Part shown: positions 16,232 through 24,489 of the stretch, one piece after another
How positions within the stretch are numbered: the stretch's first letter is position 1
How the letters are laid out: every line of letters starts with the position of its first letter
DNA from: a virus
Strand: one strand, 5' to 3'
DNA length: 43,740 nt
Virus record (IMG/VR): IMGVR_UViG_3300001848_000201
Coordinates: 1 to 43,740 of that record
The notes under the pieces: generated by a model
What the model was told of the DNA's origin: nothing
The model's input: only the letters and a program-made list of their open reading frames with translations
Databases searched by the model: none
Made by a program: the position numbers and the translations under genes

Positions 16232-18130
16232 CTAGCCAGTAGGCGCACTGGGACCATTCTTCTGATCGGCTGACCTAGGTGTCCTCATGGAGTTCTGAAT
16301 CTCCCCAGCGGCCTGCGCCTCTTGTGCAATTTCTCCCAAGATTTGCTGCGCCTGCTCCGCTGTCCTGCCGGTAGCCCTCATGTACTCCTGACGGCTAATT
16401 AGACCCCTGGATACCTCTTGTAACGCCATCATCTTCTTCTTGTCATGGGCACCTTGGTGCATAGATCCAGGCTCTACCTGGAAGGAGAATTGCTGCCAGT
16501 AAGAAGCCTGGACCTCTCGATTAATGCCGTCTGCGGTCTGTTCTGCTGGGTGCATTTTACCGGGGTCTAGGTCAAAGTCTTCCCAGGTAATTCCATCCGC
16601 GCCCAGGAGGCGAAGTCTCTGCTTGGCCGTGTAGAACTGGATGATATTAGACACCTTCTGCTGTCCACAGCGTTGCAGGAAGGTCTCAATGAGCCTCTCC
16701 TCGCGACGTAGTGGCGTCTGTAGGGCATCCTGCATCTGGTTTAAGGTGTCACCAGAAGGCATTTGATTCTTCGCCGACATTGCTGCCATGTCTACGATTC
16801 CAGACAACTTATCAAACTCTGGAAGAATTACGTTCTCGTAGACCTGCCCAACAAATGCAGGGACCTGCGGAACTTCACCATAGCGGATATCAGTATCAAG
16901 ATTGACGTTCGGCCTAGTCTGTAGACGGGCACCGGGAAGATCCGACAGGAACTCCTTCATGGCCGCCTCTGAGGCTACGCTACTCTTCCACATCAGGGTG
17001 GGATTTAGCGCCCTCTTGGCTAAGTCGAGTACGCCTGCAGGAATGTCATTAACGGCATCCTGGGGTGCCATTAGGCTACGATAGGTCGATAACCCATAGT
17101 AAGACCACGGCACGGGGTTAAGGCGAAGCTCCTCAAAGGGGTACATGCCATGCCAGTAAGGGCTAGGGCCATCATAAAGAAGTCTATTCCCGCCATAGAT
17201 AACTAGCCTCTTTCGGGGGTACAGGCGTTGTCCAGGCTTTACTTCATACCACCAGTTATGCAGCCCTTGAGGCAGGAACGGGTCTTTGACGATGATGTTT
17301 CTACGTGACTCATTGATCGACAGGTCATCAATGTAGTACTCTTCCAGCCTGATAGATCCATAGAGCTTACTGAAGTCGCCTACGATCTCGCTAGACGGCT
17401 TGCCACCAAGCATCTTCTTGAACCCTGGGCTCATTTGGCTCCAGGTGTACTCAGGAATGTGTAAGGGGCGAATAAATCGATCCTTATTACGATTCTCGGT
17501 AGATTTAGCCTGACTTTCTATGCCATCAGAGGCATAAGGGAACACCTTCTTAAAGTAAGGAATCGGCTTCCAGGCGCTATAGAGCACCGCCACTGAGTCC
17601 TGTAGGCTGGTCAGTGAGGGCTGGATCGGCATGACATTGTCCGGCCCTAGAGGGATGGATCTGCTTCGGCCTGGGGTAGATGCCCCTTCTCGGACAAAGC
17701 CAATGCCATGAAGCATTGCAATATCAACAACATCCGCTAAAATGTCTTGCTGGCCCTGACGGAAGTACTCAGCCTGCAGCACCTTCTGAATTACCTGAGC
17801 CTGATCCGCGAAGGCAGCCACATTGGAAGAAACATCCCCAATAGGCTTAGAGTCAGTCAGTAACGCCAGTCTCTGTCGTCGAGTAAGCTCAATCTTATTA
17901 AGCACATACCTACTCTTGTACTTGCGGCGGCGCTCGTCGAGTTGATTACCCTCAAGGTAGCGGATGTACTTTTCTACGTTATTGAACTCGGGGGAGTTTC
18001 GATAGGAAAGCTCGGCCTGTTCTCGTGTTTCTTCTCTCCAATTCGCCATTGCGCGAAGGTAGTTTAGGCGATATTCCGGCGTATCTTTACCGTTCGCTGC
18101 CAAGACTGGTGAATTAGCTGGTAGTTGCAC
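16232..18130 (-). CDS. Portal protein (632 aa)
   Basis: 632 residues, starting at GTG 18130, which overlaps the TAA of the preceding gene (TAAGTG). The N-terminal half has the helical and wing signature of podovirus-type portals (RYLEGNQLDERRRKYKSRYV, IELTRRQRLALLTDSKPIG). A middle with aromatic loops (NWWYEVKPGQRLYPRKRLVI) follows, and then a helical stem/crown region (residues ~340-560, NDIPAGVLDLAKRALNPTLM). The last ~60 residues are Gln/Glu/Ala-rich and helical (RTAEQAQQILGEIAQEAQAA). Portal forms the 12-mer vertex through which DNA is packaged. The location two genes after the large terminase fits. Confidence 0.85.
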   Translation of the reverse strand: MQLPANSPVLAANGKDTPEYRLNYLRAMANWREETREQAELSYRNSPEFNNVEKYIRYLEGNQLDERRRKYKSRYVLNKIELTRRQRLALLTDSKPIGDVSSNVAAFADQAQVIQKVLQAEYFRQGQQDILADVVDIAMLHGIGFVREGASTPGRSRSIPLGPDNVMPIQPSLTSLQDSVAVLYSAWKPIPYFKKVFPYASDGIESQAKSTENRNKDRFIRPLHIPEYTWSQMSPGFKKMLGGKPSSEIVGDFSKLYGSIRLEEYYIDDLSINESRRNIIVKDPFLPQGLHNWWYEVKPGQRLYPRKRLVIYGGNRLLYDGPSPYWHGMYPFEELRLNPVPWSYYGLSTYRSLMAPQDAVNDIPAGVLDLAKRALNPTLMWKSSVASEAAMKEFLSDLPGARLQTRPNVNLDTDIRYGEVPQVPAFVGQVYENVILPEFDKLSGIVDMAAMSAKNQMPSGDTLNQMQDALQTPLRREERLIETFLQRCGQQKVSNIIQFYTAKQRLRLLGADGITWEDFDLDPGKMHPAEQTADGINREVQASYWQQFSFQVEPGSMHQGAHDKKKMMALQEVSRGLISRQEYMRATGRTAEQAQQILGEIAQEAQAAGEIQNSMRTPRSADQKNGPSAPTG

Positions 18131-18505
18131 TTAGATCCAGGAGCCTTTCTGTCCCGTAGGTTCTGTCTTTGCTACTTGAGTCGGCTTATCATTTAAGTCA
18201 TTAGGATCACGGTACCCATGATCCTTGCAGAATGTCTTCTGCTGTTCCCTGGTCCGAATAAAGGTCTTCTGCGGCTGCCCCTTCTCGTCGGTCCAGTGGG
18301 CATAGTGCCCCTCATCATTCCTTCCGAAGTACTGTCCTAGGTCCTTAGCCCAACAAATCGACGGGGTGCTCCATGTCCTTGAGACCGAGATACCACAGCC
18401 AGGGCACTCAGGGTCGGGGCTATCCGAGGACCTTAAGAGGTACTCAAATAGTTCCCCTGAGCGACCACAGGACGAGTTTTCGCAGTACCCCTCGAAGATC
18501 GGCAT
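18131..18505 (-). CDS. FmdB-type zinc-ribbon protein (124 aa)
   Basis: 124 residues. MPIFEGYCENSSC followed by PECPGCG gives the FmdB-type zinc ribbon (C8, C13, C34, C37). The rest is polar, with a WSTPSICWAKDL stretch and a basic, disordered tail. It lies between portal and a 181-residue protein and overlaps the latter by one base. Phage FmdB-like proteins have no established role; a structural, packaging-associated or regulatory zinc protein is possible. A second FmdB-like gene sits at 33624-33887. Confidence 0.7.
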   Translation of the reverse strand: MPIFEGYCENSSCGRSGELFEYLLRSSDSPDPECPGCGISVSRTWSTPSICWAKDLGQYFGRNDEGHYAHWTDEKGQPQKTFIRTREQQKTFCKDHGYRDPNDLNDKPTQVAKTEPTGQKGSWI

Positions 18506-19050
18506 TAGGCCCCTACGGTCCTCTTCTTTAGGAGATTAACAACAGTAGTAGAGGTTAGGACGGGAGATCCAGTACTGGACTTCAGGTACTCGGCATCCTG
18601 GCCGCCAAAGGGCACCCAGGCGACGTCTGGATTCATGTTAAACATCCAGCCATTGGCATGGATATAATTCCAGCACTCGGTAACATAGTCCTCAACGGTT
18701 ACACCGCGCATCTTAGCGGCATCCTCAAAGGAGCCAATGAGCGCCGGATCAACCTCTAACTTAAAGACCTTACTACCCTTCTTGTTGCCAGCCGAGTCTT
18801 CCAGGGCAGTAATAATGTCCTTGGAGTCGCCGACTTTCTTACCCAGGGTCTTGCCCATGGTTGCTACATCTTCAGCGGTTAGCACAAAGCCTCCGTTGGC
18901 GTACTCGTGCAAGTAGTTCTCAACGCAGGTCTTAATGGTTTCTGTGGGATTTCCGTCAGCCTTAAAGGCTTCAGTTAGGGTGGAAAGATCGCGCTGGTCG
19001 AGTTCAAGACCCAAAGCAAGCACGGCTTTCCCGGATGGATTCTTAGCCAT
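18505..19050 (-). CDS. Unknown protein between terminase and portal (181 aa)
   Basis: Unrecognised 181-residue acidic/helical protein. Residues 1-60 and 85-135 look like two related helical halves (each has a long helix preceded by a hydrophobic strand: KAVLALGLELDQRDLSTLTE and KVFKLEVDPALIGSFEDAAK). Palindrome copy 4 lies inside the coding sequence near the C-terminus and encodes KSSTG. An extended -10 (TGCCATAAT) lies six bases before ATG 19050, which suggests its own, leaderless transcript after terminase. Confidence 0.6.
   Translation of the reverse strand: MAKNPSGKAVLALGLELDQRDLSTLTEAFKADGNPTETIKTCVENYLHEYANGGFVLTAEDVATMGKTLGKKVGDSKDIITALEDSAGNKKGSKVFKLEVDPALIGSFEDAAKMRGVTVEDYVTECWNYIHANGWMFNMNPDVAWVPFGGQDAEYLKSSTGSPVLTSTTVVNLLKKRTVGA
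18566..18581. promoter_or_regulatory. Dispersed palindromic site, copy 4 (inside a gene)
   Basis: GATCCAGTACTGGACT inside the 181-residue gene; the minus strand reads AAG TCC AGT ACT GGA (KSSTG). The core CCAGTACTGG (18569-18578) is intact. Confidence 0.7.
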
Positions 19051-19065
19051 AACTTAATTATGGCA
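19051..19065 (-). promoter_or_regulatory. Extended -10 next to start codon (leaderless candidate)
   Basis: The minus strand reads TGC-CATAAT (CATAAT at 19057-19062), then six bases, then ATG 19050. There is no Shine-Dalgarno and no good -35. Transcription would start at or next to the start codon. Confidence 0.4.
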
Positions 19066-19091
19066 TAACAATGTACTTTATTTACAACAGA

Positions 19092-21269
19092 TTAAAGAGA
19101 TTCGTAGGACGGTTCGTACCAATGAGAATCATTTTTACTGTAAACGTCCAGCATGTCTGGAGTGAACATAGAAGACTCCCTATAATCGGAGCTTGTATCC
19201 ATCTGAACTGACATGTTTCTGGTAGCCCTAATCATCATAGACTTGCAGAACGGACAGTTATCCATCATCCGAGGGTTGTCAGATCCCCACATCTTATGAC
19301 AGGCCGTACAGTCCATCCGATAGAGGCAAGTTGTCGGGTCTTTGTCGATCTTCTGGGGCACGATCCCAAGATTGTCCTCGTAGTCCCCGGCATGGGCCGT
19401 ATAGAGGGCAATCATAGCCGACATTAGGCAGTCATCATTAAATCCCTGTTCTGCCCCCGTAGATACCGAGTCAACCGCCTTAGTGAAGACCTTTATTTCG
19501 TCCAGGAGCAGCTTATCCCTAGCAATGAAGATCTCTTCCTTTAGCCATCGGTCTAACGTGATGATAATCTTAGGCTTAGACTTTTGATTAGTTACCCAGT
19601 GGAGGGTGCTATTGGTTGCTCTTTCTCGGTAGATGTTCGGATAATTCAAGACTTTGGCTAGGTGATCAGCCGTGGAATTACCCGGAGTGTTGTACTCAAT
19701 GGCTACCTGGGCCTCATTGTACCACTTAGCTAACTTGGCAATGAGATAGGCGAATTCCAATGGTTCTATGATGTTAGACCTAAGCGTGGCGCATTGATAA
19801 TCTCGTCCACCGCTCCTGCCGACTCTAATGACGGTGGCAACAGAGTAGTCTTTACCCTTTCCATAGCCGATATCGGCACCGATTTGGTACGACTCTCCAG
19901 TCCTGGGCTTTTCCCAGACTCTTATGTTCTGGATTTCTCCACCATGCCAAATTTTACAGCCATCTAGGTGGCACTTCCGGTCAAGGTCGTCCTCCCTGTA
20001 GCCATGGAAGAAGCCATGCTTATCCATAAACCCAGGTAGCGGAGGATTAGCCGTCTGGACCATGTACTCTAGGGCCTTGATAGATTGTTTTGAGAAGACC
20101 TGCTCACCCTCGGCGACGAAGGCTTCTTCTACGGTTAGGGCAAGCTCCTGGTCGATGTTCCTCTGGGCAGAGGAGTTTAGCCGCTCATTAACCATGAAGT
20201 AAATCTGTTCATCGGTTAAGGTGTACGGTCCCAGAGTGCCAATCTTACACGAGGGGCACTTTTCTCCATCTCGAACTCCAGTACTGGACTTCCTGTTGAC
20301 ATAGCGCAGGCACTTCTTATTGTCGCAGACGGTCCAGTTGGCATAGACCACCTCGCGCATCCGAAGGTCTTCTTTCTCCGGTCTCCAACCCTTCCTTGGA
20401 GCCATAACCCTAGTCTTTTCAAAGAAGTACGGCAAGAATACCGCCTCCCAGTCAGACTGTTCCGCTAGTGCCTCGCACTTGTTGTAGAAGGCATGACTAG
20501 GCGTACCTGCACCCTTGGCCGTGGACTCAAGGATGCCAATAGTAGAAGGCTGCCGCACTAGGGCATACTTGAGGTCTTGTTCCAGGCTCTCGGCTAGGTT
20601 ATCCCAGGCCGTGAACTCTGACCCATGGAAGGCATTGAGCTTGTAGCCCTGGCCTAGACCGCCCTTGCGAGAGGCCCATTGCACGGCAATGGAGGAGTTT
20701 AGTCCCATTCCGCCTTCCTTGGCTGGCTTGTCAAAGACGATTCCATCTTCCTTAAAGACAGAGGATTGCGGCTTTAGCCACCAGGGAAGCTGCCTATAGA
20801 GTGGGGAAAGGTAGGATGAAAATAGGTTCTGCGACTGGACTAAGTCTTCCGAGACGATCAGACCCTTCTTGTTGCGCTTAAAGACGCTATTCCAGAAGAC
20901 CATGGAGCAGCCAAACATCGACAACCCTAACTGCCTAGCCTTGATGGCGATGACTAACTGGGGCTTGCCACGGGCCTTCATGTCCTCCATTCGCTGGAGC
21001 AACAACTCCTGACCATCCCAGAGGCTCATTAACTGATCGTTGCCGTCTTTATCGGAGATACAGAAGTAGTTTCCTGCGGCGTATCTATAATCTTCTGAGC
21101 ACTTTAGTAGTTCACTCTCGATGATCTTGGCATCTGACGGGGAGAGTAGACCTAAGCGGCGAAGGCGTAGGTCATCTGGGTTCTTTGCGTCCTTGACTAG
21201 GAATTTATCGGAGTCAAAGTAGGCAATGATATCGGCTACTAGTTTATCTCTAGAGGAAAGGTCAATCAC
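19092..21269 (-). CDS. terL: Terminase large subunit (725 aa)
   Basis: 725 residues from GTG 21269 (TAGTG overlap with the previous gene). The ATPase motifs are visible: Walker A-like KARQLGLS (110-117), the catalytic region FHGSEFTAWD (214-223, E218) and coupling motif ESTAKG (248-253). RNase H-like nuclease residues are D466 and D474 (ADIGYGKGKDYS), E525 (VAIEYN) and the Asp pair in GFNDDCLMSA. Unusually there are two zinc-ribbon-like insertions: C315/C320/C338/C341 between ATPase and nuclease, and C654/C657/C672/C675 near the C-terminus. Palindrome copy 5 lies inside the first insertion. It powers DNA packaging and cuts the concatemer. Confidence 0.92.
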   Translation of the reverse strand: MIDLSSRDKLVADIIAYFDSDKFLVKDAKNPDDLRLRRLGLLSPSDAKIIESELLKCSEDYRYAAGNYFCISDKDGNDQLMSLWDGQELLLQRMEDMKARGKPQLVIAIKARQLGLSMFGCSMVFWNSVFKRNKKGLIVSEDLVQSQNLFSSYLSPLYRQLPWWLKPQSSVFKEDGIVFDKPAKEGGMGLNSSIAVQWASRKGGLGQGYKLNAFHGSEFTAWDNLAESLEQDLKYALVRQPSTIGILESTAKGAGTPSHAFYNKCEALAEQSDWEAVFLPYFFEKTRVMAPRKGWRPEKEDLRMREVVYANWTVCDNKKCLRYVNRKSSTGVRDGEKCPSCKIGTLGPYTLTDEQIYFMVNERLNSSAQRNIDQELALTVEEAFVAEGEQVFSKQSIKALEYMVQTANPPLPGFMDKHGFFHGYREDDLDRKCHLDGCKIWHGGEIQNIRVWEKPRTGESYQIGADIGYGKGKDYSVATVIRVGRSGGRDYQCATLRSNIIEPLEFAYLIAKLAKWYNEAQVAIEYNTPGNSTADHLAKVLNYPNIYRERATNSTLHWVTNQKSKPKIIITLDRWLKEEIFIARDKLLLDEIKVFTKAVDSVSTGAEQGFNDDCLMSAMIALYTAHAGDYEDNLGIVPQKIDKDPTTCLYRMDCTACHKMWGSDNPRMMDNCPFCKSMMIRATRNMSVQMDTSSDYRESSMFTPDMLDVYSKNDSHWYEPSYESL
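20275..20290. promoter_or_regulatory. Dispersed palindromic site, copy 5 (inside terL)
   Basis: ACTCCAGTACTGGACT inside the terminase gene, encoding K327-S-S-T-G331 in the loop of the first zinc ribbon. Confidence 0.7.
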
Positions 21270-21457
21270 TACTTAGATTTGCTAAGGTTCATGGTCCCTC
21301 CACCGGCTTTGCGTTGCTCACTAAGGGCGATGGCAATGGCTTGCTGGCGAGTCTTGACCCTAGGTCCATTCTTTGAGGTGGAGTGCAGGCTGCCCTCCTT
21401 GAATTCCTTGAGAACTTTGGCGATCTTGGCGCTATCGGCGCTACTTTGCATCTTCAA
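21269..21457 (-). CDS. Small basic phage protein, DUF6496-like (62 aa)
   Basis: 62 residues. It contains the pattern KVLKEFKEGSLHS, then VKTRQQAIAIALSEQRKAGG, which recurs in small phage and bacterial proteins annotated as DUF6496. Its function is unknown. It lies between the terminase small-subunit candidate (17-base overlap) and terL (3-base overlap), so it is translated with the packaging proteins. Strongly basic, so DNA contact is possible. Confidence 0.7.
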   Translation of the reverse strand: MKMQSSADSAKIAKVLKEFKEGSLHSTSKNGPRVKTRQQAIAIALSEQRKAGGGTMNLSKSK

Positions 21458-21854
21458 TTACCTCTACGTCTATGATAACAGGCTTACTATCTCTCTCTGC
21501 CTGCCTACGGAGAATGTCTTCCGGGGAGAAGTTTGTCCCGCCATTATTGATCGTCGTGCTACCGAAGTTCTGATTGATATTGATCCCCGCCGTATCTCGC
21601 AGCTTTAGAACATCTGCCGCCAATTCCATGATCTTGACACTGGGCATTACAATGTCACCATTAGCCATGGTATAGGGCTTCATCTGCTGCTTTAGGGAGG
21701 AGATGAATGATCCGTAAAGCTCAACGGCGTCTTCGCACAGGCGCTCTTGTGTCCACTTCTGTAGTTCCCCTGGCTTTGGCCCTTGAGGAGCTAGGGCGGT
21801 AGACTCGATTACGGCTAGTTCGGTTCCCTTGGCTTTAGACGGCCCTGGCATCAT
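21441..21854 (-). CDS. Candidate terminase small subunit (137 aa)
   Basis: 137 residues, upstream of terL with one small gene between. The middle is helical (QKWTQERLCEDAVELYGSFI, VKIMELAADVLKLRDTAG). An N-rich beta segment follows (INQNFGSTTINNGGTNFSPE), and the acidic C-terminus is IIDVEVIEDAK. The size, helical core and place match small terminases, which recognise the packaging site, but no helix-turn-helix is obvious. Other possibilities are any packaging accessory protein. Confidence 0.5.
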   Translation of the reverse strand: MMPGPSKAKGTELAVIESTALAPQGPKPGELQKWTQERLCEDAVELYGSFISSLKQQMKPYTMANGDIVMPSVKIMELAADVLKLRDTAGININQNFGSTTINNGGTNFSPEDILRRQAERDSKPVIIDVEVIEDAK

Positions 21855-22032
21855 TTAGCCCACTGGGAACAATCTTGGCGGCCTGAGACACTTGAGACAT
21901 GAATTTATCTCTGCTCTGGCGCAGTTTCCCAATGGCCTCTTGTTGCCGCTTATCCATTTCCAAGGTAACAACCTGGGTAACCTGGGGTTTTTCTATCTTC
22001 AAAATATCGCTAATCAATTCTCGCACGCGCAA
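21835..22032 (-). CDS. Small helical protein (65 aa)
   Basis: Unrecognised 65-residue protein with a basic helical middle (EMDKRQQEAIGKLRQSRDKF). Start TTG 22032 behind GGTGGGGA, or GTG 22026 two codons later. It overlaps the 87-residue gene by 23 bases and the terminase small-subunit candidate by 20 bases, so all three are tightly coupled. Confidence 0.55.
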   Translation of the reverse strand: MRVRELISDILKIEKPQVTQVVTLEMDKRQQEAIGKLRQSRDKFMSQVSQAAKIVPSGLNDARAV

Positions 22033-22273
22033 TCCCCACCTCTAGTCTCGCCAAGCATTCACTCATTTTATTGGCGGCTTCTTCCATCCCCATTGCTGAT
22101 TTGATGGCTTCCTTCATTAAGTCTTCTCGCTTTGTCCTTTCATCCTTTAGTTCTAGGTCTTTAGACTTAATTAGTCTCCATAGAACCACGATAGCAAATG
22201 ACTGGAAAAGCATCAAGATTCCAAATCCACCCAGCTTCAGCAGGGCCTGAATGTCTCCCGGTCCGATGGGCAC
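22010..22273 (-). CDS. Single-pass membrane protein with coiled coil (87 aa)
   Basis: 87 residues from GTG 22273. One membrane segment (GGFGILMLFQSFAIVVLWRL, about 15-34) is followed by a charged coiled coil (KSKDLELKDERTKREDLMKE). An N-terminal anchor plus periplasmic or cytoplasmic coiled coil is the layout of inner-membrane spanins and of some small holin-like phage proteins. It lies among other small membrane-type genes and next to the packaging block. Function unproven. Confidence 0.6.
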   Translation of the reverse strand: MPIGPGDIQALLKLGGFGILMLFQSFAIVVLWRLIKSKDLELKDERTKREDLMKEAIKSAMGMEEAANKMSECLARLEVGIARARID

Positions 22274-22285
22274 TATTCATCCCGC

Positions 22286-22633
22286 CTACTTGGACTTGAA
22301 TCCAGCTAAAGCAATCTGGATACCGGTCTGAATCGAAGACACCGGGATATGCGGCAGCAATTTCTGTACCCCAGTAGTGGCCGCAGCCAGTAGAGCCATT
22401 CCTCTGTGTTCTGCGGGTAGTGCCAAAAACTTCTCGGCCTCTGCTACTCCGTACTGTTTAAGAACAGCAGCAATTTCGTCATCGGCCTTATTGGGAGTAA
22501 GTTTGGCGATGTACTCGATTACCGGGATGGCAACATGGGCAACCGTCTCGATATCTTCCACGATCTTCTGCGCCTTTGGGCCGTCAACAAACGAGGTCAG
22601 CCATTTGAAACTGAAAAAATCCTTAATGCTCAT
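22286..22633 (-). CDS. Helical protein, possibly lysis or virion related (115 aa)
   Basis: 115 residues, mostly helical and mildly hydrophobic (VAHVAIPVIEYIAKLTP, then GMALLAAATTGVQKLLPHIP). No clear transmembrane segment. ATG 22633 has a strong GGAGG at eight bases. A TATACT hexamer about 40 bases upstream (minus strand) with TTGTAG 15 bases before it is a possible weak promoter. I do not recognise the family. Confidence 0.6.
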   Translation of the reverse strand: MSIKDFFSFKWLTSFVDGPKAQKIVEDIETVAHVAIPVIEYIAKLTPNKADDEIAAVLKQYGVAEAEKFLALPAEHRGMALLAAATTGVQKLLPHIPVSSIQTGIQIALAGFKSK

Positions 22634-22695
22634 AAATCCTCCGGGTCGTGCCCTACTTCTAGTATAGTCTCGAATCTTGTGCTACAATACTTTTT

Positions 22696-23304
22696 CTACA
22701 GGAAACCCTCACTGAAGCCAAAAGCAGGCGGCCCAGTGGGTCTGGGCGTATTGGCTACAACGGGGGTATTTCTAGCCTTGAAAAGCATCTCTACTACATC
22801 CTTTGCTTCCTTGATCTTGGCCTGTGGATCAAGTTCTGCCTCGGAACACGGGAAAAAAACCGGAATCTCTGCCGGGGTCTTGACATCAGGGCACTTAAAA
22901 TAGACCATTACCCCCTTCATGTTCTTTGGATCTGGCACCGCCGTCCCTCTGTAGTTCAGGGACAGAGTAGTTCCGGGAGGATTGGCCGTAAAGGTCCACG
23001 AGACATCGCTGAGAGCCTTTAGCATGTCTTCCGTCTCCCAGGGTGTCCTTTCTTCGCCCAACTCAGTGGCAAGCTCTAGGGGCTTGGTAATAGGCGGAGA
23101 AGGAGTCTTCTTGGTGATATCCTTGCGGGCTAGTAGTTCGGTCAAGGCTCCAGTGTCTACTGCCTGTGAAACTTCTTGATCCTGGAATGGAGCGGTATCG
23201 CACAGAAGGTCCAGATAGTCGATAATCAGGTCGGCGGTACTGGAGATGTCCAGCTTTCGTTCAGCAGCCCGTTTAAGGGCCTTGATAATGGCATTCTTAT
23301 TCAT
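22696..23304 (-). CDS. Unknown protein (202 aa)
   Basis: Unrecognised. The N-terminal ~50 residues are helical (IIKALKRAAERKLDISSTAD). A Pro-rich linker follows (KKTPSPPITKPLE), and a beta-rich middle (WTFTANPPGTTLSLNYRGTA, VMVYFKCPDVKTPAEIPVFF) may form a small domain. The C-terminus is Pro/Gly-rich. The start lies two bases after the stop of the preceding gene. Confidence 0.6.
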   Translation of the reverse strand: MNKNAIIKALKRAAERKLDISSTADLIIDYLDLLCDTAPFQDQEVSQAVDTGALTELLARKDITKKTPSPPITKPLELATELGEERTPWETEDMLKALSDVSWTFTANPPGTTLSLNYRGTAVPDPKNMKGVMVYFKCPDVKTPAEIPVFFPCSEAELDPQAKIKEAKDVVEMLFKARNTPVVANTPRPTGPPAFGFSEGFL

Positions 23305-23306
23305 GG

Positions 23307-23717
23307 CTACTTAATCCTTACCGGCCTAAGTGGAGACTTCTTGGGGGTCTTCTTGGCTACCTTCTTCTTTGTGGTGGTTGCCTTGGCCTTATTGGCCTTG
23401 GGTGTGCCTTGCTCTAACCTGGGCGCGACAAACAAATTGGATTGGTTATCCACTGCGATAGTCCCAATAGAGGTGGGCTTAAGTTCCTCCCCCGTGAGGC
23501 CAGTGACGGTTTCAGACACGTTTCCGAAACTCAATCGTTCCTCTTTCGCCTTGAGGTCGCGGCAGATGTCGCACTCGCAGCCATTTTCTGGCGGATTAGT
23601 GTATAGATTTAGCCATTCCAGTGATTCTTGGTCCAATTCCTGTTCCTTTTGTGCCGGATAGACCAAGAAGGCCAATTTCATCAGTCGTTCGTAAAGCCAA
23701 TATCTAAATCTGTTCAT
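23307..23717 (-). CDS. Unknown protein with a Cys cluster and basic tail (136 aa)
   Basis: Unrecognised. The first 20 residues are aromatic and basic (MNRFRYWLYERLMKLAFLVY) and could lie on a membrane. Residues ~43-55 contain CECDICRDL, a possible zinc site. The C-terminus (about 100-136) is strongly Lys/Ala/Thr-rich (KANKAKATTTKKKVAKKTPK), like a histone-type DNA-binding tail. Confidence 0.55.
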   Translation of the reverse strand: MNRFRYWLYERLMKLAFLVYPAQKEQELDQESLEWLNLYTNPPENGCECDICRDLKAKEERLSFGNVSETVTGLTGEELKPTSIGTIAVDNQSNLFVAPRLEQGTPKANKAKATTTKKKVAKKTPKKSPLRPVRIK

Positions 23718-23729
23718 TCTTTCCTCTTT

Positions 23730-24176
23730 CTATTCTGAAAATCCAATGCCACCACCACTCAGGCTGGCGGCAACCACCTCATTAGCGTACATCCCTGCCT
23801 TGTTCTTTGCTTCTTCTGGATCCATTCCCTGCTCCAGTAGGTCCCTGTAGTAGGTATCGAACAAGTCATAAGCCTGACGGTCGTCCCTTAGCCGTAATTC
23901 GCTCATCGGAGGGTCTTGATGGGGCTCCGGTGGTGTAAACATCACGTCTTTTAGTCCAGTAATGGACTGATTCAGGCCCTTGAGCGAAGCCAGCAGTGGA
24001 GAAAGGTCAACTTTTGCCTCAATAGCCCCCACTTCCTTGGCGGAAAGTTGCTCTACAGCCTCTTTTAGGGACGAAATAGCCGCAGTCATAGACCGGAACT
24101 GCTGAAATGCCCAGTAGACAGCCCAAAAGATCGGCGGGATAGCCATGCCAACGGGGATTAGGTAAAGATTTGTCAT
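23730..24176 (-). CDS. N-anchored coiled-coil protein (148 aa), spanin-like layout
   Basis: 148 residues with one N-terminal membrane segment (LYLIPVGMAIPPIFWAVYWA, residues 4-23), then helices (AAISSLKEAVEQLSAKEVGA), a Pro-rich turn and a C-terminal acidic helix with EEAKNKAGMYANEVV. It could be an inner-membrane spanin or another membrane-tethered phage protein. No outer-membrane partner was found. Palindrome copy 6 lies inside the gene and encodes QSITGL. Confidence 0.55.
   Translation of the reverse strand: MTNLYLIPVGMAIPPIFWAVYWAFQQFRSMTAAISSLKEAVEQLSAKEVGAIEAKVDLSPLLASLKGLNQSITGLKDVMFTPPEPHQDPPMSELRLRDDRQAYDLFDTYYRDLLEQGMDPEEAKNKAGMYANEVVAASLSGGGIGFSE
23953..23968. promoter_or_regulatory. 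Dispersed palindromic site, copy 6 (degenerate, inside a gene)
   Basis: AGTCCAGTAATGGACT, one change in the core. It is flanked by TTT on the left and GATTC on the right, as in copy 3. Encoded peptide on the minus strand is QSITGL. Confidence 0.6.
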
Positions 24177-24177
24177 T

Positions 24178-24489
24178 CTAGGACCTCTTCTCCGACACTG
24201 GGAAGTGAATAGTAGTCGCTACTATCATATCAAACGGACCACCTGGACACGGCTCAAGCCTCCCCTGAATTACGACAGCCTTGCCCTTGAGGAGGTGACG
24301 TCCAATGGTTCCAGGATTGATCATGGTAACCGTGTGAAGTTGTGGGGTTCTGGTCTTTTCCGGCCCACGGCCAGTCGTCTTGAAGGTTTTGATGGAGAAA
24401 TTACAGGCTTCTTTGCCGTCGTCCATTAGGAAAATGTCGGCAGAAGACTCGATTTGTCCAGAAAGAACTACTAGATTTAATGATTCCAT
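24178..24489 (-). CDS. Second SSB-like OB-fold protein (103 aa)
   Basis: 103 residues. The strands LNLVVLSGQIESSADIF, KEACNFSIKTFKTTGRGPEK, LHTVTMINPGTIGRHLLKGK and AVVIQGRLE follow the bacterial SSB OB-fold order (NxVxLxGxL, F.I, ..V....A..L.KG..V.V.G.L). It lacks the acidic C-terminal tip of the canonical SSB encoded nearby. It might bind single-stranded DNA in a specialised way or act as a PriB-like accessory. It follows the zinc-ribbon gene with no gap. Confidence 0.65.
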   Translation of the reverse strand: MESLNLVVLSGQIESSADIFLMDDGKEACNFSIKTFKTTGRGPEKTRTPQLHTVTMINPGTIGRHLLKGKAVVIQGRLEPCPGGPFDMIVATTIHFPVSEKRS

